The translations under genes and the position numbers were made by a program. Below are positions 24,801 through 36,800 of a stretch of DNA of 64,000 bases, one piece after another. The DNA is from Climacteris rufus (lineage: Eukaryota; Chordata; Aves; Passeriformes; Climacteridae). The notes under the pieces are model-generated. The model did not search any database. It was not told the origin of the DNA and was given only the letters and a program-made list of their open reading frames with translations. Each line of letters begins with the position of its first letter. The first letter of the stretch is position 1. The DNA is taken from positions 1,401,069-1,465,068 of the forward strand of contig VZRZ01007703.1 in assembly GCA_013398175.1 (NCBI GenBank). The letters run 5' to 3'.

Positions 24801-27800
24801 TGGAAAGCTGATAAGCAATCAAGACGAACTTGCATTTACTTCTCAATATTAATTTCTGTCAATGTAGACTTGTAATGATAGGCATAAGTGGGTCATGCCA
24901 TTCCTCTTTAAGAAGAGCATTTCTGAAAGTTTTGCCTTTTAACAATAACTGTAGAGTGCACAACATGGTCTGAGCTGTGTTTTCTGTAAGTTGGTATGGC
25001 TCTACTGAAACCAAACGATGGATTTGACAGGGTGGAGAATTTTGTTTGTCTTTCTGCCTAATTCAGAGGTCGTAAGAGCTGTATGTTCACGTTGTGACAG
25101 TAACTGTAACATGCTGATCATGTTCATATGAATAACAAAACTCAGAAAATTGACAGTACTGGATTTGGAAGAAGGTGATTTTCTTTTCCTTGGCTGCTAT
25201 TCCATAAACCTGATGTCACTTTTCTGTCTGTACCCTGCCTAGCTGTTTGAAAGCAATCCGAGTGCTTCAGAAGAACGGGCACGTCCCGAGCGACCCCGCT
25301 CTGTTCAAGTCGTACGCGGAGTACGGGCACTTCATCGACGTCCGAATAGCGGCCCTGGAGGCCGTCGTGGATTACACCAAAGGTATTTTGTGTTGCCCTG
25401 ACTTCTGCACTTCTGCACTTCTGCATGTCAGCCTTCTTTTGTAGCTAGTTTCTCAGACATTCTCTGTAAACATAGTCATGTTATTGTAATGGTATCTTTT
25501 TGTTTATATTCCTTTCTCCTGGGCACAGAAGTTTGATGGACATTTCCTTTGAATTGACATTTTCCTTTGAATCCAGTGTGATTCAGGGGAGGCTCTTTTG
25601 TCTCCTCCAATCCACAGTGAATTATAAAGCACATATATAATAAAGATGGTTGGGGAAGCCCAGAACTTGTTCCTTGAGGAGCTTGTTCCTTGCTCTCCAG
25701 AGGTTTCTGTCTCCTCCTTTCCTGTCGTTACTTCGACACTTTTCCCCAAGCGTTTTGACACTTTGTAACAATTCTCATGTGAATGTAATGCTTACTTCAT
25801 TAATATTAGTTTGAAATAGTGTCCACCACTATTGATTTTTAACCATTGATTTTAATCATGCTGGGATGTTTGAAAAAATTAATAAGCTCCCTGACCTCAT
25901 TAAAAACAAAAAAGAGCTTGTGTGATGACAGGGGTTATTGATAAGAAGCTGAGATTTCAGTTAATCCTTTGTCCTACGAAGATGCACCGAGCGTTGTTTC
26001 TCAGTGTTTTGTAAATTCAATCAGACACCAAAGTTTTGAAATAATGTGTGGCAGTAAGGGAGTTTGGTAATTTTTAACACTTCATCTTCAGTTACTTTGA
26101 TTCAGTTGATTTCAGCCATAATTGCTAGTCAAAATTCCTGGGTTTACTTTACCTTCTTCCTGATGTCTTTCTTTAGCTTTTTGCACGTATCTTATGGTTA
26201 TAAGTTTTGGAAACTTAGATTATTGTAGTGATTTTTTGGCTGATTCTGCTTTGCCATTCCTTATGCATAGTTTATGTTTGTGAGATGTTTACATTCTCTT
26301 CATATTGCCTTTATGTTAGTTGACTGTTCCAGGTCCATGAAAAAAACCCATGAGTGGTTTCTTAAATGCTCTTTGTAATTGAAACTCAATCCTGACAGAT
26401 TTCTAATGGCAGTTAGAAATTATAGATTTAATGATTTGCATTTCATAAAGTTAATTTAGTGTTATGTTGTCCCATTCATTTGTTTGTGTTAGTCTTTTTT
26501 TGTTCTGCAGATTTTTAACACTTCTGTATTTGCATTTTTATACCTTTCTAAGTGGCCAAATCCTTCAGTTCTTTCTCTCAGAGCAGACTGGTGAATCAAG
26601 ATTTCTAATTATTGTGTCAGATTTCATGGGTTTGTTTTGTTATCAGGGTAATGGAGAATTTCCTTTGTTTATTACATGAATAATTGTTTTCTCCTTTTTT
26701 TAAGGGCTGTATTACTTTGACATTACTCCTGTTATTCTATCCAAAGACTTCTCAAACTAGATAAACAATGGGAGGTTTTAAGGAATTGGAATCTTTGGGT
26801 GAATGCATCCAGTGGACCTGGGGCATCCACTCACAGACTGAAACCAGGCTGTTGTTCAGGACAGCTCAGAGCTTCAGGGAGGTTGTGCACTGAGCATCAC
26901 CCAGGCTCTGTCTTGTAACCCACCAGGCACTCTGTGTCTGTATCCCTCTGCACAGAAAGCATTTGGTGACCCTGTGAGTGATACACAGCTAGAATTCAGA
27001 ACTGTGCTGCTCCTGTGCATCTCCCTGTTGGACTAATTGCTTTATTCCTCCCTTCATAGAATGTTAGTGGAAAGATTTGCTGGAGAAGAGAAAGGTTAGT
27101 CATCAGCTCTTTTCCTTTAGAATAATCTCACTAATTCATCCCACCCTTTGGAAAGACAAACTGATAGAAATAATGTTTTCATATGAAATTCTTGACCTTT
27201 TTTGGATGGTATTTATAGTTAATAACTGGCTTGGACAAGAAAGTATACTACAAAGTAATAAAGTACATCTTTAAAACAGCTGATCAAACCGAGTGCTGTA
27301 TAAGCAGGATAATAGAGTAAATTGCTTGAAACATTCTGCAGGAAGCTAAAACTTGAATGGTAAAAAGTAGTAGATTACTTGAAGTCAGTGATTGAGCTGA
27401 ACAGTTTTTGACTGAGCTTACTTGGAGATCTGAACATGATAGACTAGAATACTGCTGTCCATAACTGTCTTGCCCCTTGCCAACAGCTTTTTCTCTGATG
27501 CAGACGTAGCAGATGCAAATATCTATCTGCTGTACAGTCACAGCAATTCAAAACACAGTCTAATATCTGTCTGGTCATCACTGTCATTTCTCAAAAACAA
27601 CCTTGCAGCACTGAACACAGTAGCTCCTGCTCCTGCTGTAAGACTGGTGAGTTTTTGGTGGAGGGGTGAATCCAGAAACTCAGTGTGCTGACTTCTTCCT
27701 CCACCCATAGAGAAGTTAGCAGGGCTTGTCTTGCAGGGCCCTAAACTCAGCTTTGGAGGGAGAAATGATTGGCCATCTATTGCCAAGAGATCTGATTCTC

Positions 27801-30800
27801 ATTGTTCCCAGTTACCTGGTTTCCAGTCCACACTGGATGCAGACCAGCAGCTATCAAATGCCTGTTGCTTGTTCCAAAGCTGCCTTTTAACAGTTCTTGT
27901 AAGGAGGGCTGACAGATTTTGTAATTTCCATAAAAAGAAAAGTCTGTGTTTTCTGGGTGGAACCTTCAGAGTAGGAATAACACTACCTTTTTTTAAGTTA
28001 CTTGAAAAGAAATAATTTCTCCATGGAACTGAATAAGTTGTTTTCTTTGCTGTTAATAGTGAGGGTTTTTTTGAGACATGGTAACTTTTGAAAACACTTG
28101 AGGCAGCATATAAGGGCTTGGACAGTTGATCTAAAGTGGCTTGAAGTGAACAGGGTTTATTAACTTTAAAGTTAGCTTGTGAGAGCTATATGACTACTAA
28201 TAGTTATTTGTATAGAGCAAAGCAATTGCATACTTAGAAGAGATAACAACAGATTATTCTAAATCAATATCCATTATCAAATTTCATGTATGTTAAAGTT
28301 TAGCATCTAAGAGATGCTCAGCTGCAACTAAGAACTGAGACAACTTTGCTTGTAATTTGGAAAAAATCACAAGAGGATTTTTGTTTCAGAAGGCAATAGC
28401 TTGTTTTTGTATCTACCAGAAGTAGGAACATCTACACGTTACTTTTCCCACAGCCTTCTCCTAGACAAACTGGCAAGCTACAGACAGGATGGGTGGTCAG
28501 TGCAATGAGGAGAACTTCAGGTCATGGGCCACACTCAGAGGATGGTGAGCAGTGGTTTATACTCAGGCTGGCAGTCTGTCATAAGTGGGTCCCTCAGGGA
28601 ACATCCTCAGAAATTATTTGGAAAACAGCCTTGACAGCAGCCTCACCAAGGCTGTGATGGCAAAGCAGGTGTGAGGTGAACACATCAGAAGGGAGAGACA
28701 TCTTACAGAGAGACCTGGACAGGCTGGGAGAGTGGGTGAGCAAGAACTGTGTGAGTTTAACAACTGCAGGGCCCTGCACCTGGGACAACAGAACCAAAGA
28801 GCCCAGAACAGGCCAGGATCTGTGTGCCTGGGGAGCAGCATCACTGAAAGGGACCTGGGGGGCCACAAATCAGCAATGTGCTGCTGCAGCCACAGAGATA
28901 AATTGGATCCTGGGCTGCATCTGCAGGGGCAGAACCAACAGAGACTGAGCTGTGATCATCCCTCTCTACTTTGTACTCAGTCTGTACTTCAAGCACTGTG
29001 TATAGCTGTAACCCTCACAGTTCAAAAAAGTTGTGGGCAGACTGGGAAGGTGCAAAGAGAGGCCTTGAAGATGATCAGAGGGCTGGAGACCCTGCTCTGG
29101 GAGGCAAGAGAAGGCTCAGGGGAACTTCACCACAATATTCCAGTACTTAGAGAGCAGCTACAGAGTGGATGGAGTGTCTCTCTGCTCCAGATGGAAAAGA
29201 GAAGGATTAACATGTTGCACCAAGAGAGGTTTCATCTTGATATAAGAATATAATTTTTTAACAGTGATAACAATGAATCAGTGGCTCAACCTCTCAGGGA
29301 TTTGGTGGAGTCCAGATTGCTGGAGGGTTTCAAGATGCAGTTGGACAGACTGCTGGGTAATCTCATCTAGGTTCCCTTTCCCGTGGAAGGTTGGAGAAGA
29401 TGATCTTGTGAGGTCTCTAAACCAGACTAGTGTATGGTTCTTCTGGCTTGTAAGGTTTGTTCTGCCTGAGGTCAGATTTAATTTGTCATTGCTGTCCAAA
29501 TAGTTTCATAGTTCCTATATAAATTTGAAGAGCAGCTTAAGAGGAAAAGCTTTGGAAGCCTAGAGGCTTAGTTTACACTATAAAGCAAATAGCAGGGAGA
29601 CACTTCATGTCTGGCAGAAATAAGCTTAAAATGCAAAAAAAAAAATTATCACAAAAGTATGGTGTTTTGGTGTTTCCTCATTATGTTACCCAGTACTGTC
29701 AGCCTAAAGATTCATCTCCCAGAACTTCTCATTTTCTAACTCAAAAACGTTTAAAACTCCTTTTTGTTAGTCAAAATAATTCCAATTTGCTAATGATTGT
29801 AACTTCATGTTTGCCATGTTGCAATTCTTTGTTGTGTGGTAATACAATAATATTTTTGTTACATGCAAAACAACTGGTTTGCAGTGTTCTAGCTGCCTTC
29901 TGTCCCAAACCAGGAAAAGCAGCTGTGCATGGAGCTGAGCACAGGCAGTCACTAACCCCTTAAATGTTCTAGACACAGTTTTTCAAAGATTTCTCTGATT
30001 TTTAAGGCAAATCTGAGATGTAGTTCTGGTCTGTATGGATACAAGTTTGCTGTGGCATCATCCAGAACTGTGTAGCCACACTCTGGACAGTGCACAGTGT
30101 GAGCCAACACATTCTGCCTCTAAACAGGGCTTCTTGGGGCCTCACCAGTGTAACCAGGTTTGTTTTGGTTGGATTGGAGGAAGAGCAGTGCTGACTTGCA
30201 AGTGGCCTGCAAAAGCTCTTCAGGCAGCTTCTAAGCAATATTATAATGTAGTTGCCTTCTCTTAGAAAAGGGTGTTATGTTCTAGTTGTCCAAAGTATTT
30301 TTAAAACTTGTATCACAACTATAGTGCTGATTCTTATGTTAGAAATAAATGTCTCTTTTGTTTAAAGCAACTTACCCTAGTGAAATAACAAGAGAATAAT
30401 AGGAAGAAAAGTTGAACTGAGGTATTTAGAGCTAAAAATACAGTTGGCTAGGGGAAGAAAGAAATACATTTCTAGGACCACAAAATGGAAAGCAACAGAA
30501 ATGTTTTTGGACCTGACTATCCAGTAATGATTAATACACCATCTTCATTGTTTTGAAGGAATTAAAGGAGAATACAGCTGTAAAAATCTTAGTTATGCAC
30601 CTGACAAAAAGATTACATAAAATTTCTTTCATTTTTTGTGTAGTGAGTGATGATGATACCCTGTGTTGTTCATTATTTTGCAATATTACTCTGATAATCA
30701 AAGGAATTTTGTAATGTAAGTTACATTTTGGTCTAACAAGCTGACTTTGTTTCCAACAGTGTCAAAAAGTAATTTTTTGGACGCCTGTGCTGATAGGTTT

Positions 30801-33800
30801 CAAAATCTGTGTTAGTTGCAAAGTATACTGGTTTAAAAAACTAATGAAGGCTACTGAGGGGAGTATGATTGCAGTTTTGTGTAAGCCCTGTAGTATTCCT
30901 CTTTCTGTCCTATTTAAAGATAATAATCTTTCACAGATTCTTGTGTATGAGAATTGTCTATTCTCTACAGAAAGTGTTATGCTTCTGGTTGTTGAAGGGC
31001 TATTTGAATGTGTTCATTTTAGGAAGCATACAATGTCAAGATGATCCTTTACTCTGATTTTCCCAATGAGTGCTCATGCAAATTGTCAGATTGGTTGTTA
31101 TTGAACAATTGAGGCATGTAAGGGTTTTGTAAATGTTTCTATTTCAAAGTAAAATAAAACACTTTTAATTTTGAATTTGCTCTATAATTAGTGGAATTCT
31201 TCTTTAGTTGCAATGTTTGAAGCTGTTCATGTGCTAATTCAGGAACTTGAGATTGTCTTCATCAAAGTCCTTCCAATTTATACATATTAATAGGCATTTT
31301 ATTTTATTTTATTTTATTTTGCTTTGCAGTTGATAGGAGCTATGAAGAATTACAGTGGCTACTTACTATGGTTCAGAGTGATCCTGTGCCCTACATAAGG
31401 TGAGTTAATAAAGAGCCAGTTTTTTAATTAATGCTGAAGCTACTAAGTTAATTCTTCACCTAGAATAGATCAGATCCATAACTACTTATTCACAAAACTG
31501 TTCTTCTTTCTTGTTATTTTACATTAATTGAAATGCATTTAGATGTTTCAACAGTTCACATCTCAAAAATTAGTATATTCTGTTCTTAATCTACATTATA
31601 TTATTTTTGTCTTTTATGTTCTACCCCTATAGCAGAAGTCAGAAGTTAGAGATTATTTCCTGATCATAAATAATGTGTATAAATCTGATGTTGCATATGG
31701 CAAAAAAGATTTTGTGATATTTAGAAAAGACAGAGGTTGAGACATAGTGCACACAATATTTGGAAAGCAAGGGGTGTAAAGCAATTGTTAGACTGTAGAT
31801 GGGGTGAAAGGATCATGTGAAAATATGGTGTAATTTCTAGTATTGCCTGTTTCAACTTTGTTTTCACAGGAGTGATTGGATATTTTAGGATGTTCATTAC
31901 AAACCTGTGAACATGAAGGTTTATAATAATTGTTTTCCCCCAAAACTTTCTTCTTATGACGGCCATTAAAATAGTGAATTTCAGAGATAAATAATAGTAC
32001 TTTTACCCTCTCTCTATGGGTGGTTTCTTACAAAGATCATAGTTGCAAGATTGTTCTGTTTCATTGCTGTCATTCTTGTTAATGCAAATAAATACAGGTG
32101 TAGCTTCAGTTTAAAAGAGACTTAATTTAAAGTGTATCCTTTTAAAGAGGAGTTTAAATTTTGAATTGAGTTCGGTATGTTAGCGTTTTCTAAAAGAAAA
32201 AGGAAACATGTATCTGCAAAAGTCTTCTTGACAGCAAGGTGGAAGCTGGCTATACAGAGAAAATTTGTTAAAATAACAAGTACTGAAACAAAGAATTATT
32301 CATTAAATGTTTTCAAGGCCAAGTTTGAAGAAGGAAAAATGTATCTACTTTCAGCTCAGTGTGTATTGTAAGCAAACATGGGAAGTGCAGGATCTTCAGG
32401 CAGCAATGGAACTTCAGAGGTGGCAGTGTTTATTTCCAGGAAAACGTGCAAGTCCCTGGTTTTGGTCTTGCCATTTTGCATCAGTCATAAACATTTAAAG
32501 TTATTTAAAAACTCTTTGGTATCAGTATGTAAGGGTTTCATATGCTGGAGTTTGTTCTGTTGGTAAAGTACCAAGCCAATGTGCCAGAAAGATCATTCTA
32601 AACAGAAGAGCATAATGTAGCCTACAGCTGTTAACAGTTATGTCTAAAAACTTCCTACTGCTTTGCACCTTACTTTTTATCTCTAAGTTATATTGTTGGT
32701 GGTAAAACTGTGTCTATGCATGTTGTGGACAGAAGGAAGAACTAAAAGCATAAAACCTTGGTTAAAAATTTGAAAGAAATCCTGTAGTTGCATGAGTTTC
32801 TAAAAATACTGCAAACGGAACAGACTTTGTATTCACGTTTTTAAAATTATTATTTAATAAAGATCACTGTTCTGGTTCTTTCAGGCATAAGATTTTGGAT
32901 ATGCTGACTAAGAATCCACCTTTTACAAAGAATATGGAGTCCCCTCTATGTAATGAAGCTTTGGTAGATCAGCTTTGGAAACTGATGAATTCAGGTTGGG
33001 GTTGTTTTTATTTGTTTGTTGGTTTTTTTGTGGATTTTTATTGTGAGTTTTTTTCAAATAAATGCTGAAGACTTGCTTCAGAATATGCCAAGAGCTCTCT
33101 TAGTTTCAATAGTTAGAAATTGAAAATCCAGTCTAAGAAGTTGAGTATCATCTGTGGACTTCCAGAACATTCTTAGTGACAGAGGGTACCAAACCCTGTT
33201 TTTAATTCTTTTGTCTACTGATTTAGTGTGCTTTGATGTACTTTTGCACAAAAGGACTCTTTTAATGTTCAAAGATGTTCAAAGCAAGTGTTTCCTCAAA
33301 TCATGGTGTTTGTGTTACAGTTTGCTTTACATTAGATGGTCTCTCTTTGTCTTCTTTTACTAAACTCTCAGAGAATATGAGAAGATAGCATTGGTGTAGA
33401 TAATTTAAATGAGATTTTTAGAAGTGCATTATAGACCTAAGACTCAATTTGCCTTGTGTGGTTAGGAAAGATCCTAATGAGAGAAGGGCTTGCATCTTTA
33501 CCATTGACCTGTTTTTTATTACTGGAGCAGTTTTATCCAGCCCTGACAAACTGCCCTTTAACATCTGGCACATTACTACATAGATGACATATAAACATTT
33601 ATATAGCTTTTTTAGGTTGTTGCAGGCTTTCTGTTCTCTGTGTGTGTCATTATATTTAGTGTTTAAAAGTTTACAGCTACACTCCAGGGCTTGAAGTGGG
33701 GAGACTACTAGTAGTTCAGTTTCATAGGATTTGCCAAGTGTCAGACACAGAAAATAAACAATTTTATATTCCCATCACGGAGCTTGTTTTTGCTTTTTCA

Positions 33801-36800
33801 TGAGAGAAGAGTGTGTGCAGTGTTACAAGCATTAGCTCTTTTTGCAAGTAACAAATATTGTATACATTCTTATTAACATTCATGGCTCTTTAAGCACTTA
33901 AATTCCTATGCCTCAGGATGACATAATGTTTCAATTTATTTTCTGTGAGGGATAACTGTAGCATTCCAGGGTGCCTTGAAAAAAATGTTTGTTAATGTGT
34001 GACAAGTTAGTTGCCAGGTTTAAAGGTGCATGGTTCTAGAATCATGAGTTGCTTTCATTGAACATAAGCACATGCAGTAGAGAACAGCCTCTGATTGATA
34101 GATGCAATCTTTTTTTTTTCCTGTGTTAATCTGCATTAAACTGAAAATGTTCAGACATTCCAAAGACTGCAAAGAAATTCAGCAACCAGTTGTATTTAAG
34201 CTTAGCTGTTGCACTGGAAAAGGAGAGAGATGCTGAATGGGAATTCATCATAGTAGTTTAAATGGTGTAGTGTAAGAAGCTGAACAAATCATTTGTTGTT
34301 AAAATATTATAATAGTTTTAAAATTGATATTTGCGAATGTGTCATTCTCTGGGGAATATTTTAATGCTAAGAATGTCCAGATTAATATTCATATTGCTTT
34401 CATTTGTAACTAGGATAGTGTAACTGGTAATTAGTAATTGGTAAGGGTAAGCTAAGCTTACTCCAAACACTATTTAGCCCCATCAAACTACTATTTACAG
34501 GGATAGATCTTGTAATTTTATTTTGTGCTAAGTCTTGCACAGCCACATTAACATGGCAGTTGGCACATCTGTGTCTTGTTTACCAGATATAGTTCAACTC
34601 CTGCTGGGGAACAATATGTTCAATAAAATTGCAATCAGCCAAGAGCTGGGCTGAGTTAACACCAGAATCACTGTATTTGCAGCATTCCACCAGATGTTAA
34701 ATGTCTCTGTTGTGATTGGTGCCAAACGTGCTTAGACCATTTGTGTAGGAAGATATGAAAGCAGTCCACAGTTTGCAGTGAAAAATAATAAAAAATAAAT
34801 TGTCATGTTGACCAGTAAGAAAACATGTTTACAGTATGAATACAAATTAAAGTGTTGTGTAGTCAGTGAAGTCCATGGCAAAGTAGTGATGTTGTAGAGC
34901 ATGCTTGTGCATTTCTCTGTCAGTGTAGTTTCCAGAGGGTATAGATCTTAGTTGTGCTTGAGGCTCCTCCTGCATTTTGTGGAATACATAGGCAGATACA
35001 ACCAAATCCATTGATACAGGAAGCCAGTTTGCTCACAAAATGTTCTATTTAGTTGTCCAATAGAAAGACTTCAGAGTGCAATTTGAAAAATGAAAGCATA
35101 TGGGTGTGGTTATTTTTCTTCTATTTTTCATTACAATATTATAGCACTTACTTTTCCACTCTTGTTCTACTAAACATGTCTTAGTTACAAGCCAAGAAAC
35201 TGAAAACCTTCCTTTTAAAAGGCAGAGTTTAAAAAGAAAGCGAGTCAGAGCCAGTAAGAGGCAGGAATAAAGAAGGAAGTGTATCTTAAGCACAGAAGAT
35301 GTCACACTTTGGTGGGCCTAGATCACTTAAACTATTTTATTTGTGGAAGAGAAGCTTTATCTCTCTATTAACAATCTCTTTTGGATTTTAGGAACATCAC
35401 ACGACTGGAGGCTACGATGTGGTGCTGTGGACCTCTATTTCACACTTTTTGGCCTCAGCAGACCTTCTTGTTTACCATTGCCAGAGCTTGGACTTGTTCT
35501 TAACCTGAAAGAAAAGAAAGCTGTACTTAATCCAACGATTATCCCTGAGTCAGTTACAAGTAACCAGGAAGCTGTGAACAGCACCAACAACCATGGACAG
35601 CCAGCAGGATTTCAGAACACCGTAAGCACAAACCTGCACACCTCCCACTCTGCTGCCTCCAAGTTCCTGCATGGCTTGCTGATTTAATTTTTTATTGTGT
35701 TCAAGCCTCTCATGCTTTACCTAAGCTGCCTTTTTACCTTGTTGCTCTTTATTCTCTCCACTTGAAAAGCTGGTATATACCATTACTTTTTTGACATTTT
35801 ATAACTGTTTTGCATCACATATGCAAGCTTTTTATTTGTTTTTTTTTAGTCTCATCATCTGTGTTCTTTACAAAACTTTATGTATTGTTTATGAGACGTG
35901 AAGTGATTCACAGAAATGTTTGATGCTGTGATGAAAACTTTTTTCTTGAGACTATTTCTTATAGGCAAGTTATGCAATTTTCCAAAACAAAACCTTTTAT
36001 CAGTAAGTTTATTGCATCTTAAAATACAAAGATATACCTTGTTTTAATCAACTGTAAGAGATGTGAAAGTTGGAACTTTGACCCATCTGCATTGAATATT
36101 TGAATCTGACTTTTTAGTACTGTGCTCTGAAGGATTTGTAACAACTTCTGAAGAATGGCATACATTCAGTTTGATATCTTTTCGGGTTTGGAGGCTGCAG
36201 TTCTAACACACATTCCATTGTGTAGTTAGAAAATAAATTTTTATAAACTATTAAGGTCATATTTTCCTCAAGAATAACTGCCATTGCTGCAAGACTAAGT
36301 ATTTTTGATAGACGAATTTAATTATGAGAGAAAAAAAATCAACAGCATGGAAATAATAAGTGATTTTTCTTAACAGTTTCAAAAACTGCATTTGATTGAA
36401 ACTGTTCAGGAGTAAATCCTGAAAGAGAATGTGAACATGTGATTGGCATGTTTGAAACTCCTTCCACTCTATTGAATGGGATGGTTTGCTGTTACTTTAT
36501 CAGTCCCATAGTTAATGTCTAAATAGTTTTTATTGAAAAGTATACTGAAATTACTAATTAACAGTACCCTGCAGGCCCTTTCCAGCAGGGGGAGAAAATG
36601 CTGGTAGAGTCAGGAATCATTAGAGCTGTCTTTCTTATTTGCAGAGCATATAGTAAGTCCTAATTTGCTGCACATAATCATTAGAATTAAATAGCAGGAG
36701 GCATTTTGTTGGCAGAACTTCAGGCTGCAGTTCAGTGAACACCTAAACTTTTTTTGGAGCCAGACTATCATAAGATTTTCCTCTTAACTCTTCTTTTCCT

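Larger units (their letters stand above)
25383..31329 (+). other. TAF2: TAF2 intron between exons 17 and 18
   Basis: 5,947 bases. It begins with a short CACTTCTG tandem repeat (about 25400-25425), contains a CR1 LINE remnant (about 28500-29425), and ends with an ATTTT pentanucleotide repeat next to the acceptor. The rest is unremarkable AT-rich DNA. Confidence 0.85.

Noticed and set aside
28676..29253. Overlapping + strand open frames up to 173 codons
   Set aside because: They lie within the CR1 remnant, and the frames are accidental readings of decayed LINE sequence.
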